The notes: generated by a model not told the origin, from the sequence alone. Shown: positions 16,802-26,758, numbered from the stretch's first letter. The stretch is 64,000 nt of DNA from Thermohalobaculum sp039030715 (GCA_039030715.1 JBCCDU010000001.1:1-64000); one strand, 5' to 3'. Translations and numbers: made by a program.

Positions 16802-18175
16802 TCAGAAGAACTCCATGCTGACGCGGAAGAGGCGTTCGACCCCGTTCACCGCGCCGCGTTCCGCAAAGACCACCAGCTGAGCGCCAACCTCAATCATCGT
16901 GTCGCCGCGCGGCATCTCAAGCCTGTCGCCGCTGCGGATGGCGCCGACCAGCGCGCCGGAGGGGAATTTGACATCGCGGATGCGTTTGCCGGCGATGGGC
17001 GAGGTTGCCATGACCTGGGCCTCTATCACCTCCGCCTCTCCTCGACCAAGGGAGTAGACGGACCTGATCCGCCCACGCCGCACATGGCGCAGGATCGAGG
17101 ACACCGTGGTGGCCCGTGGGTTGATGAGGGCATCGACGCCCAAGGGCGCGGCAATCCGCTCGAACACCGGTTCTTTCGAGAGCGCGATTGAGATCGGGCA
17201 CCCCGCCTGCTGGGCGAGAGCGCAGGAAATCAGATTGGTCCGGTCGTCATCGGTCAGGGCGACGATGGCATCGGCCTCGCCAAACCCCGCCTCGTTCATC
17301 AGATCGGCGTCCAACGCGCTGCCATTCAGCACGATTGTTCGTTCCAGCGTATCGGCGACGAACTCCGCTCGTGCCTGGTTCAACTCCACCAATTTGGCAC
17401 GCAGGCCCGGGGTCTGCTCGACCTCCTGCGCGACTTTCAGGCCAACATTACCAGCGCCGACAATGATCATCCTTTCCACGTTCAAGTTCTCGCGGCCGAA
17501 TATACCGATGGTGCGGTCGCGATCCTCGGTCGCGGCGACGCAGTACACCTCATCATCCGCAAACAGTTGATCATCGCCATGGGCGGTGAAAACCTGCCCC
17601 TCGCGGCGGATTGCGACGACCAGAGCGCGCAGGGTCGAGAACAGCTCGGTCAACTGGCGCAGCGGCGTGTTCAGGACCGGGCAATCCTCGTCAAGGCGAA
17701 TGCCAAATAGCTGCGCCTCGCCCCCCAGAAACGGCTCGATATCGAAGCAGGCGGTGGCCGAGAGGCGACGCAGAGCCACCCGCGCGATCTCGGCCTCGGG
17801 CGAAATGATCACGTCAATCGGCATGTGGTCGCGCTGGAAGAGATCGGACCACTCGGCTTCAAGGTAGCTTTCGGTGCGCACCCGCGCGATCTTGGTCGTC
17901 ACATCAAACACGGAATGCGCCACCTGACAGGCGACCATGTTGACCTCGTCAGTCGAGGTCGCGGCGATCAGCATGTCGGCATCCCGCGCCCCTGCCCGCG
18001 CCAGCACGTCGGGTTGCGAGGCGAAGCCGACCACGCCGCTGACATCCAGCGCATCGGTCAGGCGGCGCACCAGCGCCGCGTTATTATCGATGACGGTGAC
18101 AGAGTTGCCCTCGCTGGAGAGTTGGCGAGCGATCTGGTGGCCCACCTGCCCGGCACCGCAGATAATGATTTTCAT
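16802..18175 (-). CDS. trkA: Trk potassium uptake regulatory subunit TrkA
   Basis: Cytoplasmic NAD(H)/nucleotide-binding gating subunit for TrkH. 457 residues in two tandem RCK units, each an N-terminal Rossmann fold plus an RCK_C domain: the first begins IIICGAGQVGHQIARQL, the second MIIVGAGNVGLKVAQE (about residue 235). It starts seven bases after ntrX; the ntr-trk linkage is a known alphaproteobacterial arrangement. Confidence 0.96.
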   Translation of the reverse strand: MKIIICGAGQVGHQIARQLSSEGNSVTVIDNNAALVRRLTDALDVSGVVGFASQPDVLARAGARDADMLIAATSTDEVNMVACQVAHSVFDVTTKIARVRTESYLEAEWSDLFQRDHMPIDVIISPEAEIARVALRRLSATACFDIEPFLGGEAQLFGIRLDEDCPVLNTPLRQLTELFSTLRALVVAIRREGQVFTAHGDDQLFADDEVYCVAATEDRDRTIGIFGRENLNVERMIIVGAGNVGLKVAQEVEQTPGLRAKLVELNQARAEFVADTLERTIVLNGSALDADLMNEAGFGEADAIVALTDDDRTNLISCALAQQAGCPISIALSKEPVFERIAAPLGVDALINPRATTVSSILRHVRRGRIRSVYSLGRGEAEVIEAQVMATSPIAGKRIRDVKFPSGALVGAIRSGDRLEMPRGDTMIEVGAQLVVFAERGAVNGVERLFRVSMEFF

Positions 18176-18182
18176 GGCCGCC

Positions 18183-19622
18183 TCAGCCTTCGCTCGTCAC
18201 GGTCTCACCTTCGGATTCGTCGTCCTCGTTGCCAAGAACGGCGACCCTGACGCCGCTGCGCGAGGTGGTGACAACGCCCAGCATCTTCAGCTTGCGATGC
18301 AGGGCAGAGCGTTCCATGCCGACAAAGCTGGCGGTTTTCGAGATATTTCCCCCAAAGCGGTTGATCTGCGCGATCAGGTACTCGCGTTCGAAAAGCTCGC
18401 GTGCCTCGCGCAAGGGCAGGCTGGCGACCAGGGCCATGACGCCACCCAGCCCGACCTCTCCCGTATCGGCGGTGCCATTGGAGGGCAGCTCGTCCGCCTC
18501 AATCGGCGTTCCGGCTTCGCCCAGAATCAAAAGCTGTTCCATCAGATTGCGCACCTGGCGCACATTGCCTGGCCATGTCCGGGTTTGAAGGGCAGCGACG
18601 GCGCCCTCGGTCAGCTCGCGCCGGGGCAACCCCTGCTCCTGCGCGAAAATATCCAGGAAATAAGCGCCCAGTTCCGGGATATCCTCGCGCCGCTGCTCCA
18701 GCGAGGGCACCTCGATCGGCACGACATTGAGACGGTGGTAGAGATCCTCGCGAAAGCGCCCGGCATCGATCTCCGATTGCAAATCGCGGTTGGTCGCGCT
18801 GATCACGCGGATATCCACGCGAACAGTGGTGGTGCCGCCCAGCCGCGTGAAGGCCTGGTCAACCAGCACGCGCAGGATTTTCGACTGGGTGCCCATCGGC
18901 ATGTCACCGACCTCGTCGATGAAAAGCGTGCCGCCATGGGCCTTCTCGATCAGCCCGGTGCGGATCGTCCCGTCGGAGTTTTCCTGACCGAACAGAACCT
19001 CCTCCATCCGGCCCGGTTCGATCGACGCCGCGTTGACCACGGTAAACGCCTGCTCCGCGCGATCCGACAAGCGGTGGATATGGCGGGCCGACACCTCCTT
19101 GCCGGTCCCTGCCCCACCGGTCAGCAGGATGCGGCTGCCGCCTTTGGCCACACGCTCCAGCTTCTGGCGCAGCGCATTCATGGCAGCGGAAGATCCCACA
19201 AGGTCTGTCGCCCGCTCTCCGGCATGACGCAGGCGCGCATTCTCGCGGCGCAGGCGGCTGGCTTCCAGTGCACGGCCCACGACCACCAGAAGCTGATCGA
19301 TATTGAAAGGCTTTTCGATGAAGTCATAGGCGCCCTGCTTCACCGCTGCGACAGCAACCTCGATATTGCCGTGGCCGGAGATGATCACAATGGGGATGCC
19401 GGGATTGTCGCGTTTAACGGATTTCAGGATCTCGATCCCATCCATCCGACTGCCCTGAAGCCAGATATCCAGAATGATCAGATCAGGCGCCTGCGTTTCG
19501 ATTGCCGTAAACGCGCTGTCCGCGTCATGGGCTGTCCGCGAGCTGTAACCTTCATCGACCAGCAGTTCCGAGATCAGATCCCGGATATCGGCTTCGTCAT
19601 CTACGACCAGGATGTCAGACAT
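18183..19622 (-). CDS. ntrX: Nitrogen response regulator NtrX (lacks GAFTGA)
   Basis: NtrC-family response regulator paired with NtrY, in alphaproteobacteria linked to nitrogen, respiration/redox and envelope control. The start is MSDILVVDDE (ATG 19622); upstream in-frame codons overlap ntrY. Receiver domain 1-120 with phospho-acceptor D52 (ILDIWLQG). The AAA+ domain has a Walker A-like GGAGTGKEVSARH and Walker B GGTLFIDEVGDM, but where GAFTGA should stand the sequence reads LFGQENSDGTIRTGLIEKAH, so the sigma-54 contact loop is missing. The Fis-type HTH is near the C-terminus (GNISKTASFVGMERSALHRKL). It therefore probably acts on sigma-70 or as a repressor, which is inference. 479 residues. 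Confidence 0.95.
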   Translation of the reverse strand: MSDILVVDDEADIRDLISELLVDEGYSSRTAHDADSAFTAIETQAPDLIILDIWLQGSRMDGIEILKSVKRDNPGIPIVIISGHGNIEVAVAAVKQGAYDFIEKPFNIDQLLVVVGRALEASRLRRENARLRHAGERATDLVGSSAAMNALRQKLERVAKGGSRILLTGGAGTGKEVSARHIHRLSDRAEQAFTVVNAASIEPGRMEEVLFGQENSDGTIRTGLIEKAHGGTLFIDEVGDMPMGTQSKILRVLVDQAFTRLGGTTTVRVDIRVISATNRDLQSEIDAGRFREDLYHRLNVVPIEVPSLEQRREDIPELGAYFLDIFAQEQGLPRRELTEGAVAALQTRTWPGNVRQVRNLMEQLLILGEAGTPIEADELPSNGTADTGEVGLGGVMALVASLPLREARELFEREYLIAQINRFGGNISKTASFVGMERSALHRKLKMLGVVTTSRSGVRVAVLGNEDDESEGETVTSEG

Positions 19623-19641
19623 TGGGCTGTGCCTCTTTTCT

Positions 19642-21930
19642 TCAGGTCTCTGCGGTGTCTTTTGCGGCCGGGCGAAGCAACCGCATGGTGATTTCGGCCC
19701 CGTCGAGGCCGGCGTTTCCTTCGGCGTTGGGATCGGCATCGGCGAGCGTCAACTCGCCGCCATGCTGCTCCACGATCTTGGCAACGATTGCTAACCCCAG
19801 ACCAGTGCCCTTGGCGCGCTTGGTTACATAGGGGTCGGTCAACCGGTCGCGGTCGGCCTTCGGCAATCCAATCCCGTTATCGGTGATCTGGATGCGGATG
19901 TTCCGCTGGCTCTCCAACACGTCAATGGCAATGCGCCCAGGCCGGGTGTCGCCTTTCTCGTGGCGGCTTTCGATCGCGTCGGCTGCGTTCTGCAGCAGGT
20001 TGGTCAAACATTGATTGATCAGGCCACGGTCGCAATTCACGGCCAGTCTTTGCTGCGAAATCCGGTTCTCATATGCGATCTCTGGGCGTCCCTCGCGTTG
20101 CAGCACCAGAGCTTCCTCGATGAGGTCGATCAGGTTCTCTTCCTGCATCTCCGGCTCGGGCATTCGGGCGAATTTCGAGAACTCATCGACCATCCGGCGG
20201 ATATCGCCTGCCTGGCGGGTGATGACATCGATATACTGCTCGAAATTCTCGCCCTCTTCGCCCAACTGGACCACGTATTTGCGGCGCATCCGATCAGCGG
20301 AAAGCTGGATCGGGGTAAGCGGATTCTTGATCTCGTGCGCGATGCGCCGCGCCACATCCCCCCATGCGGCCATGCGCTGGGCCGAGGCCAATGCCGTGAT
20401 GTCGTCGAAAGTCAGCACAAAGCCCTGCGAGGAGTCGTCGGACGATTTGGCCGCAACGCGCGCCAGAAACTCGCAGGGTTGACCTCGTTTGGTCATGCGT
20501 ACCTCGCCCCGGGCACCTGCGATGGGGCTGCGCGCCGCCTCGTCGATCAACGGCTTGAACGCGGGTAGTAACGTGTCGAAGTTTTGGTCCAGCATCGCGC
20601 CCACATCGGTGCCCAGCATGTTGGCGGCGGCTTCATTGGCCAATTCCACCCTGCCCTCCGCATCGAGGCCCACGACGCCCGCAGTTACGCCTGACAGCAC
20701 GGCCTCGATGAAGTTGCGGCGCAGCTCGGTCTCGTCCCGTGCGCGGATCAGGGCATCGCGCTGACCTTTGACCTGCGAAGTCATGCGATTGAACGCGCGG
20801 CTGAGCAGTGCGATCTCGTCGTCGCCACGCTCCTCCTTTACCCGAATGTCGAGATTGCCGAGACCGATCTGCTCCGCCGCCCCGGCCAGGCGCCCCACGG
20901 GCCGCGCCAAGCGCTCCGCAAACCAGAGGCCCAGCAGAATAGCCGACAGGATAATCACCAGCGCTATGATGAGATAGAGCACGGCATAGTTGATCAGGAG
21001 CGAGTCCCGATCGGACCGGAGCTGGTCATAATACTGCTTGGTCTCGCCTGCATCATCGAGCAGGCGCAGTACCTCGCCCTGCACATCGCGCGTAACGTAA
21101 AGGAAAGCATCCGCGAAATTCCGCAGATGCACCAATGCGCGGATCTCACCGTTCAGGTTATCGTCGATCAGCACCGTCTCGCCCTCGAGCGCGAGGTCGA
21201 GCTGCGCCTGGGTCGGCGCTTCGAACGTGAAGAGATAGCTGAACTCGCCCCGTGCCAAGATCTGCAGATCCGAGGAGAACAGAAAGGTCTCATCCAGATT
21301 ACGCCGGATGGACTGTTCGCGAATATACTCGCGCATCTCATCCGGCGATAGGCGGCTGGCGGCCTGATTGAGCTCGTTGCGCATCAGTTCGACATTCTGC
21401 AGCAGCGAACTCAGATGCTCGCGCTCATAGGCTTCGGCGGTGATCAGCGAGTTGTTGATGATCCGCCCGACGCGTTCGGAGAACCAGCGTTCGATGCCAA
21501 AATTCAGCATAAGCGTGGCGAAAATCGCAACGATCACTGTCGGCAGGAACGCGATCAGCGCAAACATGCCGGTTAGGCGCATGTGCAATTGCGACCCGGC
21601 GGAGCGTTGCCGCCGCGCTACCAACACAGCGGCGAGGCGAATGCCGATCAAAGCCGCAAGCGCCAGGACATAGCTGAGATTGACGATGAAAATCACCGTC
21701 CGCAGCACGCTGCGCTCTACGCCCAGACCGCCCTCGGCCCCGGTTTCCAGAAGGACATAGCTGCCCGCGGCCAGCACCAGCCCAAGCAGGATGAAGGTCC
21801 ACATCCAGGGTCCGAAACGGAAACCCATGCTCAGAAAGCCGCGCCCGTTCCCGCGCACGGCTGCAGGCTCTGCAATGGCGTCGATGCCGGTCAAGCGCTG
21901 TCCATCTGCTCTGATGCGCCGTGCTTCCAC
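19642..21930 (-). CDS. ntrY: Sensor histidine kinase NtrY
   Basis: Membrane sensor kinase for NtrX. 762 residues: N-terminal membrane helices (FGPWMWTFILLGLVLAAGSY and two more), a periplasmic/sensory segment, another helix (about 310-330), HAMP, PAS, and HisKA with RRIAHEIKNPLTPIQLSADR (phospho-His about 531). The HATPase has N (QCLTNLLQNAADAI), G1 DNGIGLP and G2 GTGLGLAIV boxes. The GTG at 21930 is the longest start; ATG 21828 (MGFRFGPWMW) just before the first helix is a good alternative. It follows ntrC by 33 bases and precedes ntrX by 19. Confidence 0.95.
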   Translation of the reverse strand: MEARRIRADGQRLTGIDAIAEPAAVRGNGRGFLSMGFRFGPWMWTFILLGLVLAAGSYVLLETGAEGGLGVERSVLRTVIFIVNLSYVLALAALIGIRLAAVLVARRQRSAGSQLHMRLTGMFALIAFLPTVIVAIFATLMLNFGIERWFSERVGRIINNSLITAEAYEREHLSSLLQNVELMRNELNQAASRLSPDEMREYIREQSIRRNLDETFLFSSDLQILARGEFSYLFTFEAPTQAQLDLALEGETVLIDDNLNGEIRALVHLRNFADAFLYVTRDVQGEVLRLLDDAGETKQYYDQLRSDRDSLLINYAVLYLIIALVIILSAILLGLWFAERLARPVGRLAGAAEQIGLGNLDIRVKEERGDDEIALLSRAFNRMTSQVKGQRDALIRARDETELRRNFIEAVLSGVTAGVVGLDAEGRVELANEAAANMLGTDVGAMLDQNFDTLLPAFKPLIDEAARSPIAGARGEVRMTKRGQPCEFLARVAAKSSDDSSQGFVLTFDDITALASAQRMAAWGDVARRIAHEIKNPLTPIQLSADRMRRKYVVQLGEEGENFEQYIDVITRQAGDIRRMVDEFSKFARMPEPEMQEENLIDLIEEALVLQREGRPEIAYENRISQQRLAVNCDRGLINQCLTNLLQNAADAIESRHEKGDTRPGRIAIDVLESQRNIRIQITDNGIGLPKADRDRLTDPYVTKRAKGTGLGLAIVAKIVEQHGGELTLADADPNAEGNAGLDGAEITMRLLRPAAKDTAET

Positions 21931-21963
21931 TAGGCTCAGGCACCTAGGGAAGCTGTTGCTTTT

Positions 21964-23424
21964 CTACATCAGTTTCTTGCCGCGTGTGACGGGTATGTCA
22001 AGTTCCCGGATCTTTTTTCTCAAAGTATTCCGGTTGATGCCCAGCAATTCCGACGCTTTGACCTGGTTGCCGCGCGTGGCAGACAGGGTGAGGGCGATCA
22101 GCGGCAGCTCCACTTCGCGAAGGATTCGGTCGTAGAGGCCGTTGGGCGGCAGCGTGTCGCCATGCATGTCGAAATAGCGTTGGATATGCATTTCGACCGC
22201 GGCGCTCAGCGTACGGCCCTCCGCCGTGGCCAGGCTTTCTTCCAGCAGCGCGGTGCTGGCGGGGCTCAGTTCCTCCTCGACGGCGCTGGCGGGCACAGGG
22301 TCTTCTGGTCGCAATGCCGCGATGCGTTTCACGACATTCTGCAACTCGCGCACATTGCCGGGCCAGCTATGTTCCTTCAGGCGCACAAGGGCTTCGGCCG
22401 AAAAGGTTTTGGCTGGCAGCCCCGATTGCTCCGACTCGCGCAGAAACGCGCGGGCAAGGTCCGGGATATCGTCGATCCGCTCGCGCAGGGGCGGCAGGCG
22501 CAGGGGCACGACGTTGAGGCGGTAATAGAGATCCTCGCGGAACCGCCCCTCATTGATCATCGTGCGAAGGTCGCGGTGCGTGGCTGAGATGATCCGGACA
22601 TCCGCCTTGCGTGCCGCGCGCCCGCCGACGGAGGTAAACTCCCCCTCCTGCAGCACGCGCAGCAGGCGGGTCTGGGCCTCAGCCGGCATGTCGCCGATCT
22701 CGTCCAGGAACAGCGTGCCGCCCTGCGCCTGCTCGAACTTGCCCATCACACGCTCGGTGGCGCCGGTGAAGGCGCCCTTCTCGTGGCCAAACAACTCGGA
22801 TTCGATCAGCTCGCGCGGAATTGCAGCCATGTTCACCGCAACGAACGGCCCGCGTGCGCGCTGGCCGAAATTGTGCAAAGCGCGCGAGACCAGTTCCTTG
22901 CCCGTTCCACTTTCGCCAGAGATCATCACCGTCAGATCGGTATGCATCAGCCGCGCCATAACGCGATAGACGTCCTGCATCGCCGGGCTGCGTCCAATCA
23001 GCGGCAGATTGTCGTCGCGATGATCGCCCGGGGCCCGGGGCTGCTCCACCCGCCGCGAGTCATCGAACGCCTTCTCGACGGTCGCCAGCAACTCCTTCAG
23101 ATCAAATGGTTTCGGCAGATACTCATAGGCGCCGACCTCCGCCGCGCGGATCGCCGTCATCACCGTGTTCTGCGCGCTCATCACCAGAACCGGCAGGTCG
23201 GGGCGCTTGCGCCGGATCGCTGGAAGAAGGTCCAGCGCATCCCCATCGGGCATATGAACATCAGTCACGACGATGTCGCCTTCGCCCTGCTCGACCATCG
23301 ACCACAGACTCGACACTGTACCGGTGGCGCGCACCCTGCAGCCGATGCGGTTGAAGGCGCGCGTCAATACTGTGCGGATCGCCCGGTCATCGTCGGCCAG
23401 CAGGATGGTTGCCCCCTCGATCAT
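21964..23424 (-). CDS. ntrC: Nitrogen regulation protein NR(I), NtrC (GAFTGA present)
   Basis: Response regulator that activates nitrogen-starvation genes when phosphorylated by NtrB. ATG 23424 (MIEGATILLADDD) overlaps the ntrB stop as ATGA. Receiver with D55 (IVVTDVHMPDGDALDL); AAA+ domain with Walker A GESGTGKELVSRALH, an intact LFGHEKGAFTGATERVMG loop and Walker B GGTLFLDEIGDMPAEAQ; Fis HTH GNQVKASELLGINRNTLRKKI. 486 residues. The intact GAFTGA predicts activation through sigma-54, unlike Rhodobacter capsulatus NtrC, which is known to lack the motif and to use sigma-70. Confidence 0.96.
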   Translation of the reverse strand: MIEGATILLADDDRAIRTVLTRAFNRIGCRVRATGTVSSLWSMVEQGEGDIVVTDVHMPDGDALDLLPAIRRKRPDLPVLVMSAQNTVMTAIRAAEVGAYEYLPKPFDLKELLATVEKAFDDSRRVEQPRAPGDHRDDNLPLIGRSPAMQDVYRVMARLMHTDLTVMISGESGTGKELVSRALHNFGQRARGPFVAVNMAAIPRELIESELFGHEKGAFTGATERVMGKFEQAQGGTLFLDEIGDMPAEAQTRLLRVLQEGEFTSVGGRAARKADVRIISATHRDLRTMINEGRFREDLYYRLNVVPLRLPPLRERIDDIPDLARAFLRESEQSGLPAKTFSAEALVRLKEHSWPGNVRELQNVVKRIAALRPEDPVPASAVEEELSPASTALLEESLATAEGRTLSAAVEMHIQRYFDMHGDTLPPNGLYDRILREVELPLIALTLSATRGNQVKASELLGINRNTLRKKIRELDIPVTRGKKLM

Positions 23425-24512
23425 GCCACAAGCTCCCGCATCGCAGCGCTGGAGGCCACCGGCAGCCGAATCGAGAACCGGGTCCAGCCAGGTTCGGACT
23501 CGCAACTGATCACCCCGCCATGGTCGGCGATGATTTTCGACACAAGCGACAGTCCCAGCCCGTTGCCGGAGCCTTTGGAGGTCACAAAGGGTTCGAATAT
23601 GTCACGCAGAATGTCGTGACTGACGCCGACGCCATTGTCGGTGATGCGGATTTGCAGGGGTAGGCTTTCGTGGCGGCCCGAGGGGGTCATCACCTTCATC
23701 CCTGCGCGATAGGCGGTTTGCAGCGTGATTGTGCCCCCAACCGCGGGCGACGCCTCGGCCGCATTCTTCAGCAAATTCATGAAAACCTGCATCAGCCGGT
23801 CGCTGTCGCCCATGGTCGGAGGCAGCGAAGGGTCGTAATCCTCGATAAACCGGATATGCGAGGCGAAACCCGCCTTTGCGGCACGGCCCGCGCGATCAAG
23901 CACGTCGTGGATATTGACCGGGCTCGCGTCAACCGGTGCGACATCGCCGAATTGCTCGAACCCGGTGATCAGCTTGCCAATGCGCTCGACCTCCTCGGCG
24001 ATCAGTAGGGCCAGTTCCCGATTGTCGTCGTCGGCGTGCATTTCCAGCAATTGCGCAGCACCCAGAATGCCGGCGAGCGGGTTCTTGATCTCGTGCGCCA
24101 GCATCGCCGCCATGCCCGAGACGGAACGCGCCGCCGCCCGGTGGTTCAACGACCGGTCCATGCTGGCCGCCATCGAGCGGGGATGGATCAGCAGGATCAC
24201 CTGATCAGCGTCCTCTGCCAATGGGGCCGCCATTACATCGACCAGCCGCGGCGGGCCATCGGGCCAAGTTAGTTCGTAGTCGTATTCGCCGGTACTCAGC
24301 CCCTGTTCGCGCACCCGCGAGATCACTTCCTTGATGCGGCTGTTCTCGCCCAGATACCGCGTCAGCGGCTGACCGGTGAGTTGCTTTGCCGAGATGTCGA
24401 GGAACAGCTCCGCCGTGCCATTCAGGGCGGCAATTCTGTAATCGGGATCTACAACCAGCGCCGGGCTGGGTAAGTTCTGCCACAGCAACTCAGATGGAAG
24501 CGGGGCGCTCAT
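23421..24512 (-). CDS. ntrB: Nitrogen regulation sensor kinase NR(II), NtrB
   Basis: Cytosolic histidine kinase/phosphatase controlled by PII proteins; phosphorylates NtrC. ATG 24512 has AAGGAGG five bases upstream and overlaps the dusB stop (ATGA). PAS domain (residues 10-110, PALVVDPDYRIAALNGTAEL), HisKA MLAHEIKNPLAGILGAAQLL (His about 140), then HATPase with N box NLLKNAAEASP, DNGVGV and GNGLGLSLV. 363 residues, no membrane segments, as expected. Confidence 0.96.
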   Translation of the reverse strand: MSAPLPSELLWQNLPSPALVVDPDYRIAALNGTAELFLDISAKQLTGQPLTRYLGENSRIKEVISRVREQGLSTGEYDYELTWPDGPPRLVDVMAAPLAEDADQVILLIHPRSMAASMDRSLNHRAAARSVSGMAAMLAHEIKNPLAGILGAAQLLEMHADDDNRELALLIAEEVERIGKLITGFEQFGDVAPVDASPVNIHDVLDRAGRAAKAGFASHIRFIEDYDPSLPPTMGDSDRLMQVFMNLLKNAAEASPAVGGTITLQTAYRAGMKVMTPSGRHESLPLQIRITDNGVGVSHDILRDIFEPFVTSKGSGNGLGLSLVSKIIADHGGVISCESEPGWTRFSIRLPVASSAAMRELVA

Positions 24513-25498
24513 GCAGCCTCCTTGCACTTGACCAAATCAGCGTCGAAGAACCTGCGGATGCGATCCATGACCAAGTCGGGGTCGGTCTCGCGGATGGCCG
24601 CGTCGCGCAATGGACGGGCATTCGCCAGCGGATTCAGATAGGCATCGAGATGCTTGCGCGCCGCCCTTGTGCCGTTCTCCTGCCCATAGAACTCCAGCAT
24701 CGCCCGGTAGTGGCGGAGGATAATCGCTCCCAACTCGGCGCCCTCCGGCGCTTCGGGCACTGGTTGGCCTGCCAGTCCGGCTGCAATCTGTGACAGCAAC
24801 CACGGTCTGCCGCGTGTTCCGCGTCCCACCATCACGCCCGCCGCGCCGGATTGCGCCAGCGCGGCACGGGCGCTTTCCAGATCCACTATGTCGCCGTTGG
24901 CAATCACCGGCACATCCACGGCCCCTACCACGCGGCGGATGGCCAGCCAGTCGGCCTGGCCCTTGTAGAATTGACAGCGCGTGCGCCCATGGATGGTGAT
25001 CATCCGAATGCCCGCCGCCTCCGCCCGCTTCGCGATATCGGGGGCATTCATCTGGGCTTCGTCCCAGCCAAGCCGCATTTTCAGGGTGACGGGGATATCG
25101 ACTGCATTCACCACCGCCTCGATCAAGCCAAGCGCATAGTCCGGGTCGCGCATCAGGGCCGAGCCGGAGGTGCCATTGGTCACTTTGCGCGCAGGACATC
25201 CCATATTGATATCGATGATCCGGGCACCCTGCCCGGCCAACAACTTCGCTGCCTCCGCCATCCAATGAGCCTCGCGCCCCACGATCTGGACAGAGGAGTT
25301 GAGGGCACCTGCCGCGATCTCGGCCTTCGCCTGGGTTGTGGGGTGCGCGGCGGTCAACTCGCGGCTCGCCACCATCTCCGACACGACCAGACCGGCGCCG
25401 AACTCGGCAACCAGGTCGCGGAAAGGCCGATCGGTCACACCTGCCATCGGAGCGAGCAGAACTGGAGAATTGATCTCGATTTCGCCAATCTTAAACAT
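24509..25498 (-). CDS. dusB: tRNA-dihydrouridine synthase DusB (NifR3)
   Basis: FMN-dependent enzyme that reduces uridine to dihydrouridine in the tRNA D-loop. Start MFKIGEIEINSPVLLAPMAG (ATG 25498). TIM-barrel features: PMAGVTDRPFRDL, the active-site Cys in DINMGCPARKVTNG, the HGRTRCQFYKG segment and the FMN phosphate site around GVMVGRGTRGRPW. 329 residues. It is the first gene of the dusB-ntrBC operon, the arrangement that gave it the old name nifR3. Confidence 0.96.
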   Translation of the reverse strand: MFKIGEIEINSPVLLAPMAGVTDRPFRDLVAEFGAGLVVSEMVASRELTAAHPTTQAKAEIAAGALNSSVQIVGREAHWMAEAAKLLAGQGARIIDINMGCPARKVTNGTSGSALMRDPDYALGLIEAVVNAVDIPVTLKMRLGWDEAQMNAPDIAKRAEAAGIRMITIHGRTRCQFYKGQADWLAIRRVVGAVDVPVIANGDIVDLESARAALAQSGAAGVMVGRGTRGRPWLLSQIAAGLAGQPVPEAPEGAELGAIILRHYRAMLEFYGQENGTRAARKHLDAYLNPLANARPLRDAAIRETDPDLVMDRIRRFFDADLVKCKEAA

Positions 25499-25600
25499 GC
25501 CCTGCCCACCGATTGTGCATCTGCACACTTCACTAATCGGGGGGCTTGCCGCATTCAAGAGGGATCACTAGACAATCGCCAGTTTTCGCGGAGCCCCATC

Positions 25601-26758
25601 ATGTCCATCGCTGTCATCATCGTCGCCGCGGGCAAAGGTCTGCGCCTGGGCGGTCCGGTGCCCAAGCAGTATCAGCGGCTGGGCGAGGACATGGTACTCA
25701 CGCACACCCTGCGCCAGGCGTTGAACAGTCGGGCAAAGTGGGTGCAGGTGGCCATTCACCCCTCGATGCGCGAACTTTACGGGGAGGCGGTGGCTGACCT
25801 GGCCTCACCCCGCTTGCTGCCCCCGGTGGATGGCGGCGCAACACGTGCGGACACCGTGCATCTGGCATTGGAGGCGCTAGCCGCGCGCGGCCCAAAGACC
25901 GTCCTGGTGCATGATGCGGCGCGACCGTTCGCCACTGCCGCCCTTTACGACCGCATTGCCGAGGCTGCGGCGGATGGCGGCGCCATAGCTGCCGAACCGG
26001 TGGTAGATGCCCTCTGGAAGGAATCGGAGGGCATGGCCGATACCCCTGCCCCGCGCGCGGGCCTCTGGCGCGCGCAGACACCGCAAGGTTTTCCGTTCCT
26101 GTCGCTCTTGGAGGCACACCGAACCGGCACCGGAGACGCGCTCGACGATGCCGAGGTTTTCCGTCAGGCAGGGCACGGCGTGCGTCTGATTGCCGGCGAG
26201 CCAGAGAATTTCAAGATCACCACCGGGCCGGATCTGGACCGTGCCAAACGGCTGACTTCAAAAGGGGAACGTACGATGGAAACCCGTATGGGCCATGGCT
26301 TCGACGTGCATCGGTTCTGCGAGGACGATCATGTGATGCTCTGCGGTGTCGAGATCCCGCACAGCCATGGCCTCTTGGGTCATTCCGACGCCGATGTAGG
26401 CCTGCACGCGCTCAGCGATGCGCTCTATGGCGCGATGGCTGAGGGGGATATCGGCACGCATTTCCCCCCCTCCGACCCGCAATGGAAGGGCGCGGAGAGC
26501 CATATCTTTCTATCTCACGCGGCTCAGATGGTGCGCGATAAAGGTGGACGGGTTACGCTGCTGGACGTCACGCTGCTCTGCGAGGCACCCAAAATCGGTC
26601 CGCATGCCTCTGTCATGAAAGCGCGGGTGGCAGAGATCGCCGGGATCACGCCCGACCGTGTCTCGATCAAAGCCACGACGATGGAGCGCATGGGTTTCGT
26701 AGGGCGTGAGGAAGGCATGGGCTGCATCGCAACTGCAACCATCGTTTTGCCCTCATGA
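25601..26758 (+). CDS. ispDF: Bifunctional IspD-IspF (MEP isoprenoid pathway)
   Basis: Carries two non-consecutive steps of the methylerythritol-phosphate pathway: CTP-dependent cytidylyltransferase (IspD) and MEcPP synthase (IspF). Start ATG 25601, with GGAG upstream. IspD is about residues 1-222: AAGKGLRLGGPVPKQY, VLVHDAARPF, LWRAQTPQGF, DDAEVF. A short linker (KRLTSKGERTMETRMG) joins it to IspF, about 228-385: GHGFDVHRF, LGHSDADVGLHALSDAL, FPPSDPQWKG and the final MERMGFVGREEGMGCIA. The fusion is common in alphaproteobacteria. pgpA overlaps its stop by ATGA. Confidence 0.96.
   Translation: MSIAVIIVAAGKGLRLGGPVPKQYQRLGEDMVLTHTLRQALNSRAKWVQVAIHPSMRELYGEAVADLASPRLLPPVDGGATRADTVHLALEALAARGPKTVLVHDAARPFATAALYDRIAEAAADGGAIAAEPVVDALWKESEGMADTPAPRAGLWRAQTPQGFPFLSLLEAHRTGTGDALDDAEVFRQAGHGVRLIAGEPENFKITTGPDLDRAKRLTSKGERTMETRMGHGFDVHRFCEDDHVMLCGVEIPHSHGLLGHSDADVGLHALSDALYGAMAEGDIGTHFPPSDPQWKGAESHIFLSHAAQMVRDKGGRVTLLDVTLLCEAPKIGPHASVMKARVAEIAGITPDRVSIKATTMERMGFVGREEGMGCIATATIVLPS

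Noticed and set aside
17937..19691. 584-codon open frame on the plus strand opposite trkA and ntrX
   Set aside because: Fully antisense to two well-recognised genes; composition is a GC-rich reading shadow.
24851..25600. 250-codon N-terminal extension of ispDF
   Set aside because: Antisense to dusB; IspD homology and a GGAG site place the start at 25601.
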